Shown in pieces: positions 52,005 through 60,952 of a stretch of DNA of 64,000 nt (within the stretch, counting starts at the first letter, position 1; each line of letters opens with the position of its first letter). A program made the translations under genes and the position numbers. The notes beneath the pieces were generated by a model, which saw only the letters and a list, made by a program, of their open reading frames with translations, had not been told where the DNA came from and ran no database searches. This stretch comes from Terrimesophilobacter sp044464485 (GTDB taxonomy: Bacteria > Actinomycetota > Actinomycetes > Actinomycetales > Microbacteriaceae): NCBI GenBank assembly GCA_044464485.1, contig JBIQLG010000003.1:1-64000 (forward strand), in the 5' to 3' direction.

Positions 52005-53167
52005 GATTCGGCCTGGCGTGACGGCACGGACACGTCATCCGGCGCAGGGGACTTCGCCGTCGAAAGTCTCCTCTCGCGAAACTTCCTGCCAATGGGCGCG
52101 AGAGTGAAGATCGTCGTGATGAGCAGTCCGACGACGATGAAGGTGATCGACCATGCACTGGGGAGAAAGAGGAAACTCAGCACTCCCACGGAGACGACGG
52201 CAGTCCATGCATAGAAGATCAGGACCGTATGGACGTGCGTGTGCCCCATGTCCAGCAGTCGATGGTGAAGGTGTTTTCGATCAGCGCTGAAGGGTGATTT
52301 GCCCGCGCGAAGGCGTCGTGTCACGGCAAGAATGAAATCGAGCAGCGGAAGCAAAAGAATGGCGAGCGGGAGAAGGATCGGGATGAGGGCAGGGGCGAGA
52401 ATTTTGCCGGACTGAAGCGAATTCGGATCGATTTGCCCGGTAACGGAAATTGCCGAGGTCGCCATCATGAGCCCGACGAGAAGCGCGCCGGCGTCCCCCA
52501 TGAAGAGTTTCGCCGGATGCCAGTTCAGCGGTAGAAAACCGAGGCATGCCCCGATCAACACCGCGGAAATAAGGGACGCGAGATTGAAGTACTCCGCCTC
52601 GCCGACCGCCCTGGCCAGCAAATAGCTGTAGATAAAGAACACGCCATTGGCAATGATGGCCACCCCTGCAACCAGTCCATCCAGGCCGTCGATGAAGTTC
52701 ACCGCGTTGATGACCAGAACCACCGCGCCGACGGTGACAATGAGTCCGAGTACCGGCGGCACGACGGTGACTCCCCCGATGGGCAGCGTCACAAGCTGGA
52801 CTCCCTGCCACACCAGAATCCCCGCCGCAATAATCTGGCCGGCCAGTTTGGTCAGCCAGTCGAGGTCCCAAATGTCATCTGCCACGCCAATCAGCACGAT
52901 GATGAGCGCCGCCCCGAAGATGGCGAAGATTTGACCCGGCCGCGCAAACACGAGGTGAAACCACGGAACCTGGCTGGCTACGACGAACGCCGCGGAGATT
53001 CCGATGAACATGGCGACGCCGCCGAGACGCGGCGTGGGCGTCGAATGCACATCCCTTTCCCGGATGGCCGGATACAGTCGGTACTTCGCACTGAGTTTCC
53101 AGATCGCGAAGGACAATCCGGCTGTCACCACTGCAGAAATTGCAAAGGCAAGAATGTAGAAGATCAA
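52001..53167 (-). CDS. Undecaprenyl-phosphate N-acetylglucosaminyl 1-phosphate transferase (WecA/TagO-like)
   Basis: 388 residues, polytopic (about eleven helices), MraY/WecA family. It transfers sugar 1-phosphate from a UDP-sugar to undecaprenyl phosphate, the first step of a cell-wall polymer. Motifs are HSTPTPRLGG, the Mg-binding aspartates in GVADDIWDLDW, NAVNFIDGLDGL, FMGDAGALLVG and HLHHRLLDMGHTH, the last separating WecA/TagO from MraY. The start is TTG 53167, overlapping the tsaC stop (TTGA). Placing it between tsaC and atp genes is a typical actinobacterial order. The polymer made is not known. Confidence 0.88.
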   Translation of the reverse strand: MIFYILAFAISAVVTAGLSFAIWKLSAKYRLYPAIRERDVHSTPTPRLGGVAMFIGISAAFVVASQVPWFHLVFARPGQIFAIFGAALIIVLIGVADDIWDLDWLTKLAGQIIAAGILVWQGVQLVTLPIGGVTVVPPVLGLIVTVGAVVLVINAVNFIDGLDGLVAGVAIIANGVFFIYSYLLARAVGEAEYFNLASLISAVLIGACLGFLPLNWHPAKLFMGDAGALLVGLMMATSAISVTGQIDPNSLQSGKILAPALIPILLPLAILLLPLLDFILAVTRRLRAGKSPFSADRKHLHHRLLDMGHTHVHTVLIFYAWTAVVSVGVLSFLFLPSAWSITFIVVGLLITTIFTLAPIGRKFRERRLSTAKSPAPDDVSVPSRQAES

Positions 53168-53823
53168 CCGAGCGCCTCGAAAATCGCTGAATCGGGAATT
53201 GCGCCGTGCCGCACGATCGTGAGTTCCTTGCCGAGGAGGATTCCCGTAGCGTCGACGATCGTGGACCCCGGGTCATTATCCGTGGCATCGCGCCGGGGTG
53301 AGGGGCCACCGTCCAGATAGACCGACACCGTGTCCCCCAGCGCCGAGACTGCTTCTTCAATACTCGTGGCCGCAGCCTGTCCCGTGAGATTGGCGGAGGA
53401 CACCGCGAGCGGTCCGGTCTCCGACAGGAGTTCGAGCGCAATGTCGTTGTCCGGCATCCGCAGCGCCACCGTGCCATGCGTTTCTCCCAGATCCCACGCG
53501 AGAGACTCTCTCGCGGGAACGATGACGGTCAATGCTCCGGGCCAAAAAGCCTTGACGAGAAGCCGCACTTCATCCGGAACGCTCTCGGCGAGCGCGTCGA
53601 GCGTGGGAATGCCCGGGATGAGAACCGGGGGCGGCGCATTGCGACCCCTCCCCTTCGCCTCGAGCAGCCGTTGCACTGCCTCAGGGTTGAAAGCGTCGCA
53701 TCCAATTCCGTACACCGTGTCCGTCGGCAGCACGATGAGCTCGCCCATGCCGAGAGACTGCCGCGCGAGGCGCATACCGGTGAGGAGTTCTGTGCCGTCA
53801 AGGCAGTTGTAAATGGTCGCCAT
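53164..53823 (-). CDS. tsaC: L-threonylcarbamoyladenylate synthase (TsaC/Sua5)
   Basis: 219 residues. It makes the threonylcarbamoyl-AMP used for the t6A37 modification of ANN-decoding tRNAs. The YrdC fold is shown by IVLPTDTVYGIGCDAF, RLLEAKGRGRNAPPPVLI, FWPGALTVIV, VALRMPDN and PLAVSSANLTG. The C-terminal Sua5 domain is absent, so it is the short TsaC form. I choose ATG 53823 because AGGATGG lies 8 nt upstream; the frame extends to 53868 and overlaps the leader of the divergent HAD gene. Confidence 0.9.
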   Translation of the reverse strand: MATIYNCLDGTELLTGMRLARQSLGMGELIVLPTDTVYGIGCDAFNPEAVQRLLEAKGRGRNAPPPVLIPGIPTLDALAESVPDEVRLLVKAFWPGALTVIVPARESLAWDLGETHGTVALRMPDNDIALELLSETGPLAVSSANLTGQAAATSIEEAVSALGDTVSVYLDGGPSPRRDATDNDPGSTIVDATGILLGKELTIVRHGAIPDSAIFEALG

Positions 53824-53896
53824 ATCGATTGCCATCCTACTTCGGGCAAACTGGTTCTCTGGCAGCACCGGCCCCGGTGCGGTGAGGAGGGCGCGC

Positions 53897-54529
53897 GTGG
53901 ACCTGTACCTGTTCGATTTCGACGAGACGCTCTACGACTACAACTTTCGGATTCGCCTTCCCGCTCTCAGCCTGATCACGGGCATCAGTCAGTATCGACT
54001 CGCGAAGGACTGGTGGGCTGCAGGGTTCGAGCGGCGCGCGGAAGCGGGAGAATGGTCGACTTCACGCGAATACCTCGACGCATTCAACGAACAGACCGGC
54101 GCGAAGCTCACGCTCGAACAGTGGCGGGAAACTCGGATGCTCGCGAGCACACCGATTCCCGACTCCGTCGCTGCGCTGCGCCGTGCAGTCGAGCTCGGCA
54201 GGGTTGGCGTCCTCACCAACAACCCGTCGCCGTTCGCCGAGTCGTTTTCGATCCTCGCACCCGACGTCGCCGAGCTCGTGGGCAGCAACGTGCTCGTGAG
54301 CAGTGATCTCGGGATGAGAAAACCGGATCCCGAAATTTTCCGAAGAGCACTGGACCACTTCGGCGCAGAGGCGAAGGACACGTTCTTTACCGACGACTCC
54401 CTCGCCAACGTGCACGGGGCAGAGTCAGTGGGCATTCGAGGCCACCGAATCGAGTGGCGGGGGGATGAGCCGCAGACCGCAGGCCTCCATGCCGCCATCA
54501 GCGCGTTTTCCGAGCGCACGCGCGAGTGA
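53897..54529 (+). CDS. HAD-superfamily hydrolase
   Basis: 210 residues. The haloacid dehalogenase core has motif I FDFDETLYD (nucleophile D7, acid/base D9), motif II in VGVLTNNPS, motif III lysine in GMRKPDPEIF and motif IV TDDSLANVHGA. The helical cap is of the small-molecule phosphatase/epoxide hydrolase-like type. GTG 53897 is preferred because GAGGAGGG sits 5 nt upstream; the open frame back to 53813 would overlap tsaC. The substrate is unknown, probably a sugar or nucleotide phosphate. Confidence 0.82.
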   Translation: MDLYLFDFDETLYDYNFRIRLPALSLITGISQYRLAKDWWAAGFERRAEAGEWSTSREYLDAFNEQTGAKLTLEQWRETRMLASTPIPDSVAALRRAVELGRVGVLTNNPSPFAESFSILAPDVAELVGSNVLVSSDLGMRKPDPEIFRRALDHFGAEAKDTFFTDDSLANVHGAESVGIRGHRIEWRGDEPQTAGLHAAISAFSERTRE

Positions 54530-54540
54530 CGGCGCGTCGG

Positions 54541-55425
54541 CTACCGCAACGCCGTCGTGGCGCGGTCGCGGCCGAGAAGATCCGGGTGCGTGTCGATCGC
54601 GCGCCAGCCAGCTGACCCCAGCAATGCTCGAATCGCTTCTCCCTGCAGTTCCCCGTGCTCGATGACGAGAGTTCCGCCCGCGTGAAGCAATCGGCTCGCC
54701 GTTTCCGATACCGTGCGAATAACGTCGAGGCCGTCCTCGCCGCCGTACAGAGCGACGGGAGGATCGAAAAGCCGAACTTCCGGGTCACGCGGCACGGCAT
54801 CCGTTGGAACATACGGGGGATTGGAAATCACGACGGAAACCATGCTCTCAAGTTCGGGAAATGCGAACGCCATGTCACCGAGAACGAGTTCGAGGTTTCC
54901 GCTTGTGAGTCGCACCACGTTGCGGCGGGCCCAGGCGAACGCCTCCGGTGAGCGCTCCACCGCGAACACGCGCGCGTGCGGAACCTCCGTCGCCAGTGCG
55001 ATGGCGATCGCGCCACTCCCCGTGCCGAGATCGACCGCGATCGGTGACGGCTCGGCGGAGAGCCCGAGTGCGTCGATCGCGAATTGAGTAACCTGCTCCG
55101 TTTCGGGCCTCGGAACGAATACCCCCTGGCCGACCGAAAGTTCAATGTTTCGGAAGGGCGCCGTTCCCGTAATGTGCTGCAGTGGTTCCCTTGTGCAGCG
55201 TCGAGCGACGATCGTGCTGATTGCTGCCGCGTGCGCTGCAGTGACCCGCGCGTTCACGGCGACTTTTGCCTGCACCTCCCCCCTGCTCAGCCCAAGGACA
55301 TGGCCAACAAGATGTTCCGCATCGACAAGCGGATCCGGCACCCCCGCGGCAGCGAGTGCGGCAATCGCGCTCTCGCGCACGCTGCGCAGCGCCAGGACGT
55401 CGTCCGCCGCGCGGGAATCCACCAT
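54541..55425 (-). CDS. prmC: Peptide chain release factor N5-glutamine methyltransferase
   Basis: 294 residues. It methylates the glutamine of the GGQ loop in release factors with S-adenosylmethionine. An N-terminal helical domain (about 1-85) is followed by the methyltransferase fold with AVDLGTGSGAIAIALA and the substrate-binding motif VISNPPYVP. Its usual neighbour prfA lies 4.4 kb upstream on the same strand, with five genes between, so the normal prfA-prmC adjacency is broken here. The stop lies 11 bp from the convergent HAD gene. Confidence 0.9.
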   Translation of the reverse strand: MVDSRAADDVLALRSVRESAIAALAAAGVPDPLVDAEHLVGHVLGLSRGEVQAKVAVNARVTAAHAAAISTIVARRCTREPLQHITGTAPFRNIELSVGQGVFVPRPETEQVTQFAIDALGLSAEPSPIAVDLGTGSGAIAIALATEVPHARVFAVERSPEAFAWARRNVVRLTSGNLELVLGDMAFAFPELESMVSVVISNPPYVPTDAVPRDPEVRLFDPPVALYGGEDGLDVIRTVSETASRLLHAGGTLVIEHGELQGEAIRALLGSAGWRAIDTHPDLLGRDRATTALR

Positions 55426-55520
55426 CGCTCAAGGCTACGCGAATGCCCCTCCATCCGGCTCGCCAAAAACCTTTCCGGAACACTCGGCAAATACCGGGGC
55501 GCCCGAGTTACCGTAGTTGC

Positions 55521-56513
55521 GTGAAGCATGGAATTCTCTCGCGGGTGCCCGTCTGGGTGTGGCGCGCCCTCATGGCGAGCCTGAGCCGGCGCGAAACGCG
55601 CACTTTCAATGCGCACCCGATCGAGTCCGTGAATTACGACCTGGATATCGACTACGTCGGTGACGGAATCCGAGCGCATCGGCTCGACGTCATCACACCC
55701 TCGTTTGCACTCACACCGCTGCCCGTGTACGTATACTTCCACGGCGGCGGCTGGACTTCGGGAGACAAATCCACGCTCACCAAGTACTGCGCGATCCAGG
55801 CCAGCGCCGGCATGATCGTCGTGAACGTGAACTACCGACTGGCCGCGGCATTCAGAATGCACCACATCCTGCAGGACGCCATGGCCGCCATCGACTGGGT
55901 CGCGGAAAACGTTTCCCAATACGGTGGGGACCCGGACCGCGTCGTGCTGGGCGGCGACTCTGCCGGAGGCCAGATCGCCGCGCTCATCGCGGCGAGCCTC
56001 CACCGGCCCGAACTTTCCGAGCACTACAACCTCACCGCGCCCCGGGCACCGTGGACACTCCGCGGCCTCGTCCAGCATTGCAGCGTCGTGGACTTTTCCG
56101 TCCTTTTCGAGCGCGGATTCATTCTCAGCATGAACTTCATCCGGATGCTGCTGCCCGACACCGAGTCGAAGCCGAACAGCACCGGTCCCGCACGCGCTCG
56201 GAAGAAAGGACGCTCCCTGATCGACGCGGCGCGATACCTTTCGCCCATCGAATGGCTGAGCCGGGCATTCCCTCCCGTTTTCATCTCGACTTCGGAGCGC
56301 GATTACTTCTACCGGGCGAATCTGAATTTCATTGCGGCTCTACGGCGGGAAGGGGTCCGGGTCGAACCGGTGATCTTCGGGAGGCGGAATCCGAACGCGC
56401 GACACACGTGGCAGCAAAACGCGCGCTACCCCGAGTCGCAGGAGGTTTACCGTCGATTGCAGGCGTTCGTTCGACGCGTGAGCGCGCCGGCAAGGACGAC
56501 ATCCATCGCGTAG
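55521..56513 (+). CDS. Alpha/beta hydrolase, HSL-type carboxylesterase
   Basis: About 330 residues. The oxyanion hole HGGGW is at 74-78, the nucleophile elbow GGDSAGG carries S147, Asp lies in the STSERDYFY region and His in ARHTWQQN. This is the hormone-sensitive-lipase/BAH family, so an ester or lactone substrate is expected. GTG 55521 is chosen as the start because the coding character begins there; the frame is open to 55266 but overlaps prmC. The 95-bp gap before it shows no distinct signal. The substrate is unknown. Confidence 0.8.
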   Translation: MKHGILSRVPVWVWRALMASLSRRETRTFNAHPIESVNYDLDIDYVGDGIRAHRLDVITPSFALTPLPVYVYFHGGGWTSGDKSTLTKYCAIQASAGMIVVNVNYRLAAAFRMHHILQDAMAAIDWVAENVSQYGGDPDRVVLGGDSAGGQIAALIAASLHRPELSEHYNLTAPRAPWTLRGLVQHCSVVDFSVLFERGFILSMNFIRMLLPDTESKPNSTGPARARKKGRSLIDAARYLSPIEWLSRAFPPVFISTSERDYFYRANLNFIAALRREGVRVEPVIFGRRNPNARHTWQQNARYPESQEVYRRLQAFVRRVSAPARTTSIA

Positions 56514-56531
56514 CGTCGCTATCATGGCGAC

Positions 56532-57443
56532 GTGACGCCTGACGAGCAAGCACGACGCGCCGACGCGGCACTGGGCGACATCGACTGGAGCGTGCTTCCC
56601 GCCGGAAGCACCAGGTCGATGTTCGCCGCGCCCAGCGGGCCTCTCGCCTTCGTTTCCCTGGGTCCGGATGACGGTGAGCGCGTGCTCCTCGTACCGGGAG
56701 TCACGGGCTCGAAAGAGGACTTCACCCTCATGTTCCCTGGCCTGGCCGCTGCCGGCTACCGCGTCGAAAGCTACGACCTCGCCGGCCAGTACGAGTCTGC
56801 GGGTGCGGGGCCACGCCGCGAGGGGAAAGGCGGGGGTAGCTCCACGCACTACGACCACGAGCTTTTCGTCGCCGACATGATCGCCGTTCTTGAGTCAGGG
56901 CGTCGACCTGTGCACGTCCTCGGTTACTCGTTCGCGGGCACGATTGCGCAACTGGCGCTCGCTCGGCGGCCAGACCTCTTTGCGAGCATCAGTCTGCTCA
57001 GCTGCCCGCCTCGGCCCGGTCAGGCATTTCGCACCGTCAAACGCATCGGCTGGTTTTCTGGAATTGCCGGTGGCCGACTGGGGGCCGCGCTCATGGTGTG
57101 GGGAATTCGGCTGAACGTCATCCCCGCGCGGCCGACGCGCCTGCGCTTCGTGAAACACCGATTCGCTCTCACGCGGCGAGACAGTATCGCCGACGTCATC
57201 CGGCTCATGAAAGCCACACCGGATCTTCGTGAGGTGCTCGCAGCATCCCCGATACCCAAATTTGTCGCGGTCGGCGCGCACGATCTGTGGCCCACGGGAC
57301 TCCACCAGGAATTTGCCGAGGCGATCGGCGCCCGGATCGCGGTATATTCAACCGGCCACAGCCCGTGCGAGACGACGCCGAACCAGTTGAATCGCGACCT
57401 GCTGACCGTCTTCCACGATGCCGAGGCTTCGAAGGGCGCCTAG
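56532..57443 (+). CDS. Alpha/beta hydrolase
   Basis: 303 residues. VLLVPGVTGSKEDF marks the oxyanion strand-turn, LGYSFAGTIA carries the nucleophile serine, VGAHDLW the aspartate and the GHSP segment the histidine. A classical alpha/beta-fold hydrolase such as an esterase or acyltransferase. GTG start 18 bp after the previous hydrolase, so the two are probably cotranscribed. The stop shares CTAG with the convergent glycosyltransferase. Confidence 0.8.
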   Translation: MTPDEQARRADAALGDIDWSVLPAGSTRSMFAAPSGPLAFVSLGPDDGERVLLVPGVTGSKEDFTLMFPGLAAAGYRVESYDLAGQYESAGAGPRREGKGGGSSTHYDHELFVADMIAVLESGRRPVHVLGYSFAGTIAQLALARRPDLFASISLLSCPPRPGQAFRTVKRIGWFSGIAGGRLGAALMVWGIRLNVIPARPTRLRFVKHRFALTRRDSIADVIRLMKATPDLREVLAASPIPKFVAVGAHDLWPTGLHQEFAEAIGARIAVYSTGHSPCETTPNQLNRDLLTVFHDAEASKGA

Positions 57444-58210
57444 CGCGTGGGTGCCGTGCGTTGCCGCGCACGTCGGTGCGCCCGACGAAATGCGCGACGC
57501 TGTGCACGCCTCTGCCGGGGAGACGATGACCGCCTATTGCTGCGAATGGTGTTCCATGCCCAGGCAAGCCGCCTGGATAAACCCGCCCAATCGTCGAACG
57601 GACGAGCAGAAACTCCCACGCGCAAAGTGCGCTCGAAGATCACGATCATGTCTGGCTGGATGCGGAAACTCAGGTACAAATCGTCGTGCACGTCCGAGCG
57701 GGTGCGATCCACGAGCGGGCGGAGGCGCGACCACACGTCCGAGCGGAGAGCGAGATTCGAGCCGAACAGCGGAGGATGGCCGAGGTAGGCGCCCACCACG
57801 CGAAAGTATCCGCCGAGATACAGCCTTTCGCCGAGCCAGCACACGAGCGGTCGCGCCCCGTAGAATTCGCCCGGCCCGGTGACCGCAGAAAGCGGACCGG
57901 CCTCCACGAGCACGCGCTCCACGCGTTCAAGCCAGTCGGGAGGCGGAACGGAATCGGCATCGAGTCGCGCGAGAATGTCGCCGTGTGCGGCATCGAAGCC
58001 CGCGGTCGTCGCCGCAAGAATTCCGCGCACGGGTTCCTCGACGACCCGCGCTCCGGCACGCCGTGCGACCTCAGCACCGTCGTCGGTGCTGGAATTGTCG
58101 ACGACCACGATTTCATCCGCTGGCCTCGACTGTGCTGCGAGCGCACGCAGGCATTCCCGCAGCATCACCGCGTCGTTGTACACCGGAATCACAACAGAAA
58201 TTGAGACCAT
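57440..58210 (-). CDS. Family 2 glycosyltransferase with Arg-rich C-terminus
   Basis: 256 residues, GT-A fold. ISVVIPVYND at the N-terminus, IVVVDNSSTD and LARLDADSVPPPDW (the DxD metal site) place it in GT2. It is expected to transfer a sugar from a nucleotide sugar to a cell-envelope acceptor on the cytoplasmic face. There are no clear transmembrane helices. The last ~33 residues are extremely basic (about 14 Arg), which is unusual and may bind membrane or nucleic acid, or reflect stop-codon drift. I take ATG 58210, where the GT fold begins. Confidence 0.82.
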   Translation of the reverse strand: MVSISVVIPVYNDAVMLRECLRALAAQSRPADEIVVVDNSSTDDGAEVARRAGARVVEEPVRGILAATTAGFDAAHGDILARLDADSVPPPDWLERVERVLVEAGPLSAVTGPGEFYGARPLVCWLGERLYLGGYFRVVGAYLGHPPLFGSNLALRSDVWSRLRPLVDRTRSDVHDDLYLSFRIQPDMIVIFERTLRVGVSARPFDDWAGLSRRLAWAWNTIRSNRRSSSPRQRRAQRRAFRRAHRRARQRTAPTR

Positions 58211-58381
58211 ACTGTCGACGATCCTACGATGACCGGCGACGTCGGCGAGGCAATGATCGTGACTTTTGCCGTGCGCTTGCATCCTTCGTCACAAATGAAA
58301 CATTCGAGCGGTGTGCACCTTTGCTGTCTAGGCTGGTCAAGCCCCATACCTCCATGGGATCACGACTGGATTGGTACTCGC

Positions 58382-59320
58382 ATGACACGCAACGTTTACT
58401 CCGACATCACCAAAGCGGTAGGCAGGACGCCGCTCGTTCAGTTGAATCGGGTAACGGCAGAAGCGTGTGCGACGGTTCTGGCAAAGCTGGAGTTCTACAA
58501 TCCGGCCTCCAGTGTCAAAGACCGAATCGGGGTGGCCATCGTGGATGCCGCCGAGGCGGCAGGAGAACTGAAGCCCGGCGGAACCATCGTGGAAGCGACG
58601 AGCGGAAATACCGGTATCGCACTCGCGCTCGTTGGTGCCGCACGAGGCTATCGCGTCATCCTCGTGATGCCCGATTCCATGAGCATTGAACGTCGCATGC
58701 TGCTTCGCGCCTACGGTGCCGAGATCATTCTCACGCCCGGCAGCGGCGGCATGAGCGGCGCGGTGGATCGAGCTCGAGAAGTCGTGGAGTCGACACCGAA
58801 CGCGATTTGGGCGAAGCAATTCGCGAATCCGGCCAACCCCCGCATTCACCGTGCAACGACGGGCGAGGAGATCTGGAGCGACACGGATGGCGGCGTCGAC
58901 ATCCTGGTTGCGGGGATCGGAACCGGCGGGACCATCACGGGTGCCGGTCAGCTCCTCAAGGAGCGGAAACCCTCCCTGTCGGTGGTGGCTGTTGAGCCCA
59001 TCGATTCTCCGATCCTGACGGTGGGCACGGCCGGCCCGCACAAGATTCAGGGCCTCGGCGCGAACTTCGTTCCCGCGGTGCTCGACACGGGCGTGTACGA
59101 CGAGGTCATCGATGTCACGCTGGAAGACTCGCTCGCCATGGCCCGCAGCCTCGCGACCGACGAAGGCATTCTCGCGGGAATCTCCGGCGGTGCCGCGGTG
59201 TTTGCCGCCGTAGAGGTGGCGAAGCGGAAAGAGAACACCGACAAAACCGTCGTCGTCGTCGTGCCGGATTCGGGCGAACGCTACCTGTCGACCATCCTGT
59301 ATGAGGACCTTCGAGACTGA
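58382..59320 (+). CDS. cysK: Cysteine synthase A (O-acetylserine sulfhydrylase)
   Basis: 312 residues. PLP-dependent enzyme that makes cysteine from O-acetylserine and sulfide. PASSVKDRIG carries the Schiff-base K46, EATSGNTGIALA the substrate loop, and GIGTGGTITGAG the phosphate-binding loop. The ATG at 58382 lacks a Shine-Dalgarno. A weak promoter-like pair, TTGCTG (58321) and CATACC (58345), lies upstream. It is followed 8 bp later by cysE, giving the complete two-step pathway from serine. Confidence 0.94.
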   Translation: MTRNVYSDITKAVGRTPLVQLNRVTAEACATVLAKLEFYNPASSVKDRIGVAIVDAAEAAGELKPGGTIVEATSGNTGIALALVGAARGYRVILVMPDSMSIERRMLLRAYGAEIILTPGSGGMSGAVDRAREVVESTPNAIWAKQFANPANPRIHRATTGEEIWSDTDGGVDILVAGIGTGGTITGAGQLLKERKPSLSVVAVEPIDSPILTVGTAGPHKIQGLGANFVPAVLDTGVYDEVIDVTLEDSLAMARSLATDEGILAGISGGAAVFAAVEVAKRKENTDKTVVVVVPDSGERYLSTILYEDLRD

Positions 59321-59328
59321 CGCCGACG

Positions 59329-59871
59329 ATGACCGTATTTTCACGCATCCGGGAAGACGTGAGCGCTGCTGTGCGCAATGACCCGGCAGCGCGTTCGCGA
59401 CTGGAAGTGGTCCTGTCGTATTCGGGATTGCACGCGGTGTGGGCGCACCGAATTTCGCACTGGCTGTGGCGGCGCGGTCTGAAAACTCTCGCTCGAATCA
59501 ATTCGCAGATTTCGCGCTTCTTCACGGGCATCGAAATCCATCCCGCTGCCACAATCGGTCGCCGACTGTTCATCGACCATGGAATGGGCGTCGTGATCGG
59601 CGCCACCGCGGTGGTGGGGGACGATGTGAGCATGTTTCACGGAGTTACGCTCGGTGGGAAAGGCAACCGCGCGGGAAAGCGGCACCCGACCATCGGCAAC
59701 GGCGTCATGCTCGGCGCGGGAGCTCAGATTCTCGGGGACATCCGAATTGGCGACCGCAGCGTTGTTGGCGCGAATGCGGTGGTGGTCCACGACGTGCCCG
59801 ACGACGCTACCGCAGTCGGTGTTCCCGCCGTGGTTCGGGAGAAGCGACCGCAGGAGCCTCGCACGGGCTAG
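59329..59871 (+). CDS. cysE: Serine O-acetyltransferase
   Basis: 180 residues, short EpsC-type form. It acetylates serine with acetyl-CoA to feed cysK. After an N-terminal helical part of about 65 residues come left-handed beta-helix hexapeptide repeats: HPAATIGRRLFIDHGMGVVI, GDDVSMFHGVTLGG and GNGVMLGAGAQILG. The C-terminal tail is short, yet cysK-cysE adjacency suggests they form the cysteine synthase complex. The stop shares CTAG with prfA. Confidence 0.93.
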   Translation: MTVFSRIREDVSAAVRNDPAARSRLEVVLSYSGLHAVWAHRISHWLWRRGLKTLARINSQISRFFTGIEIHPAATIGRRLFIDHGMGVVIGATAVVGDDVSMFHGVTLGGKGNRAGKRHPTIGNGVMLGAGAQILGDIRIGDRSVVGANAVVVHDVPDDATAVGVPAVVREKRPQEPRTG

Positions 59872-60947
59872 GAATTGTCGCCGAGGTCGGCCAATCGCGC
59901 TTCCTCGTCGAACTGGATGCACGACTCGATCACGGCGTCGAGCGCGCCGTCCATGACCGCATCCAGGTTGTACGCCTTGAAGCCCGTGCGATGGTCCGCG
60001 ATGCGATTCTCAGGGAAGTTGTAGGTGCGAATGCGCTCCGAACGGTCCATGGTGCGAATCTGGCTCTTGCGCGCCGCGGAGTCGAGTTCGGCCTGCTCTT
60101 CCTGCTGCCGCGCAAGAATCCGCGCGCGCAGCACGCGCATGCCCGCTTCACGGTTCTGCAACTGGCTCTTCTCGTTCTGCATGGAGACAACGATTCCCGT
60201 AGGCAGGTGAGTGATGCGCACGGCAGAATCGGTGGTGTTGACCGACTGTCCTCCCGGGCCGCTGGAACGATACACGTCAATCTTGAGGTCGTTCTGGCTG
60301 ATGTCGACCTCTTCGGGCTCATCCACTTCAGGGAAGACGAGCACACCGGTGGTTGATGTGTGGATGCGCCCCTGAGATTCCGTCACCGGGACGCGCTGAA
60401 CGCGATGCACGCCGCCCTCGTACTTGAGGTGCGCCCACACGCCCTGGGACGGGTCGGTCGCGTTCGACTTGATGGCCAGCTGCACGCCCTTGTACCCGCC
60501 GAGATCGCTTTCGGTGCTGTCGAGGATTTCCGTCTTCCAGCCTCTGGACTCGGCGTAGTGCAGGTACATGCGCAAAAGATCAGCAGCGAACAGGGCACTC
60601 TCCGCGCCGCCCTCCCCACCTTTGATTTCCATGATGACATCGCGACCGTCATCCGGATCACGCGGGATGAGCAGTCGACGCAGCTTTTCCTGCGTCTCGT
60701 GAACCTTCTCCTCGAGCGCGGGGATCTCGGCGGCGAAAGACGCGTCGTCTTTGGCAAGCTCGCGTGCGGCGTCCAGATCATCCTGCGATTGGAGCCAATG
60801 CTCGTGGGCAGCCTTGATCTGGCTCAGTTCGGCATACCGACGATTGATTTTTCTGGCTCTGGCCGCATCCGCGTGAACGGCAGGATCAGACAGTTGGGTC
60901 TGCAGATCCTCATGCTCGGCCAGCAGCGTAGCCACCGACTCGAACAT
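59868..60947 (-). CDS. prfA: Peptide chain release factor 1
   Basis: 359 residues. It recognises UAA and UAG through the PxT motif, here RVPVTES, and triggers hydrolysis with SSGPGGQSVNTTDSAVRI, whose GGQ glutamine is the PrmC target. The full N-terminal helical domain is present. It starts 5 bp after the rho stop on the same strand and ends convergent with cysE. Confidence 0.96.
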   Translation of the reverse strand: MFESVATLLAEHEDLQTQLSDPAVHADAARARKINRRYAELSQIKAAHEHWLQSQDDLDAARELAKDDASFAAEIPALEEKVHETQEKLRRLLIPRDPDDGRDVIMEIKGGEGGAESALFAADLLRMYLHYAESRGWKTEILDSTESDLGGYKGVQLAIKSNATDPSQGVWAHLKYEGGVHRVQRVPVTESQGRIHTSTTGVLVFPEVDEPEEVDISQNDLKIDVYRSSGPGGQSVNTTDSAVRITHLPTGIVVSMQNEKSQLQNREAGMRVLRARILARQQEEQAELDSAARKSQIRTMDRSERIRTYNFPENRIADHRTGFKAYNLDAVMDGALDAVIESCIQFDEEARLADLGDNS

Positions 60948-60952
60948 AATCG

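Noticed and set aside
54530..54540. Intrinsic terminators at convergent junctions
   Set aside because: I inspected all eight convergent junctions; gaps are 0-17 bp and show no stem followed by a T-tract.
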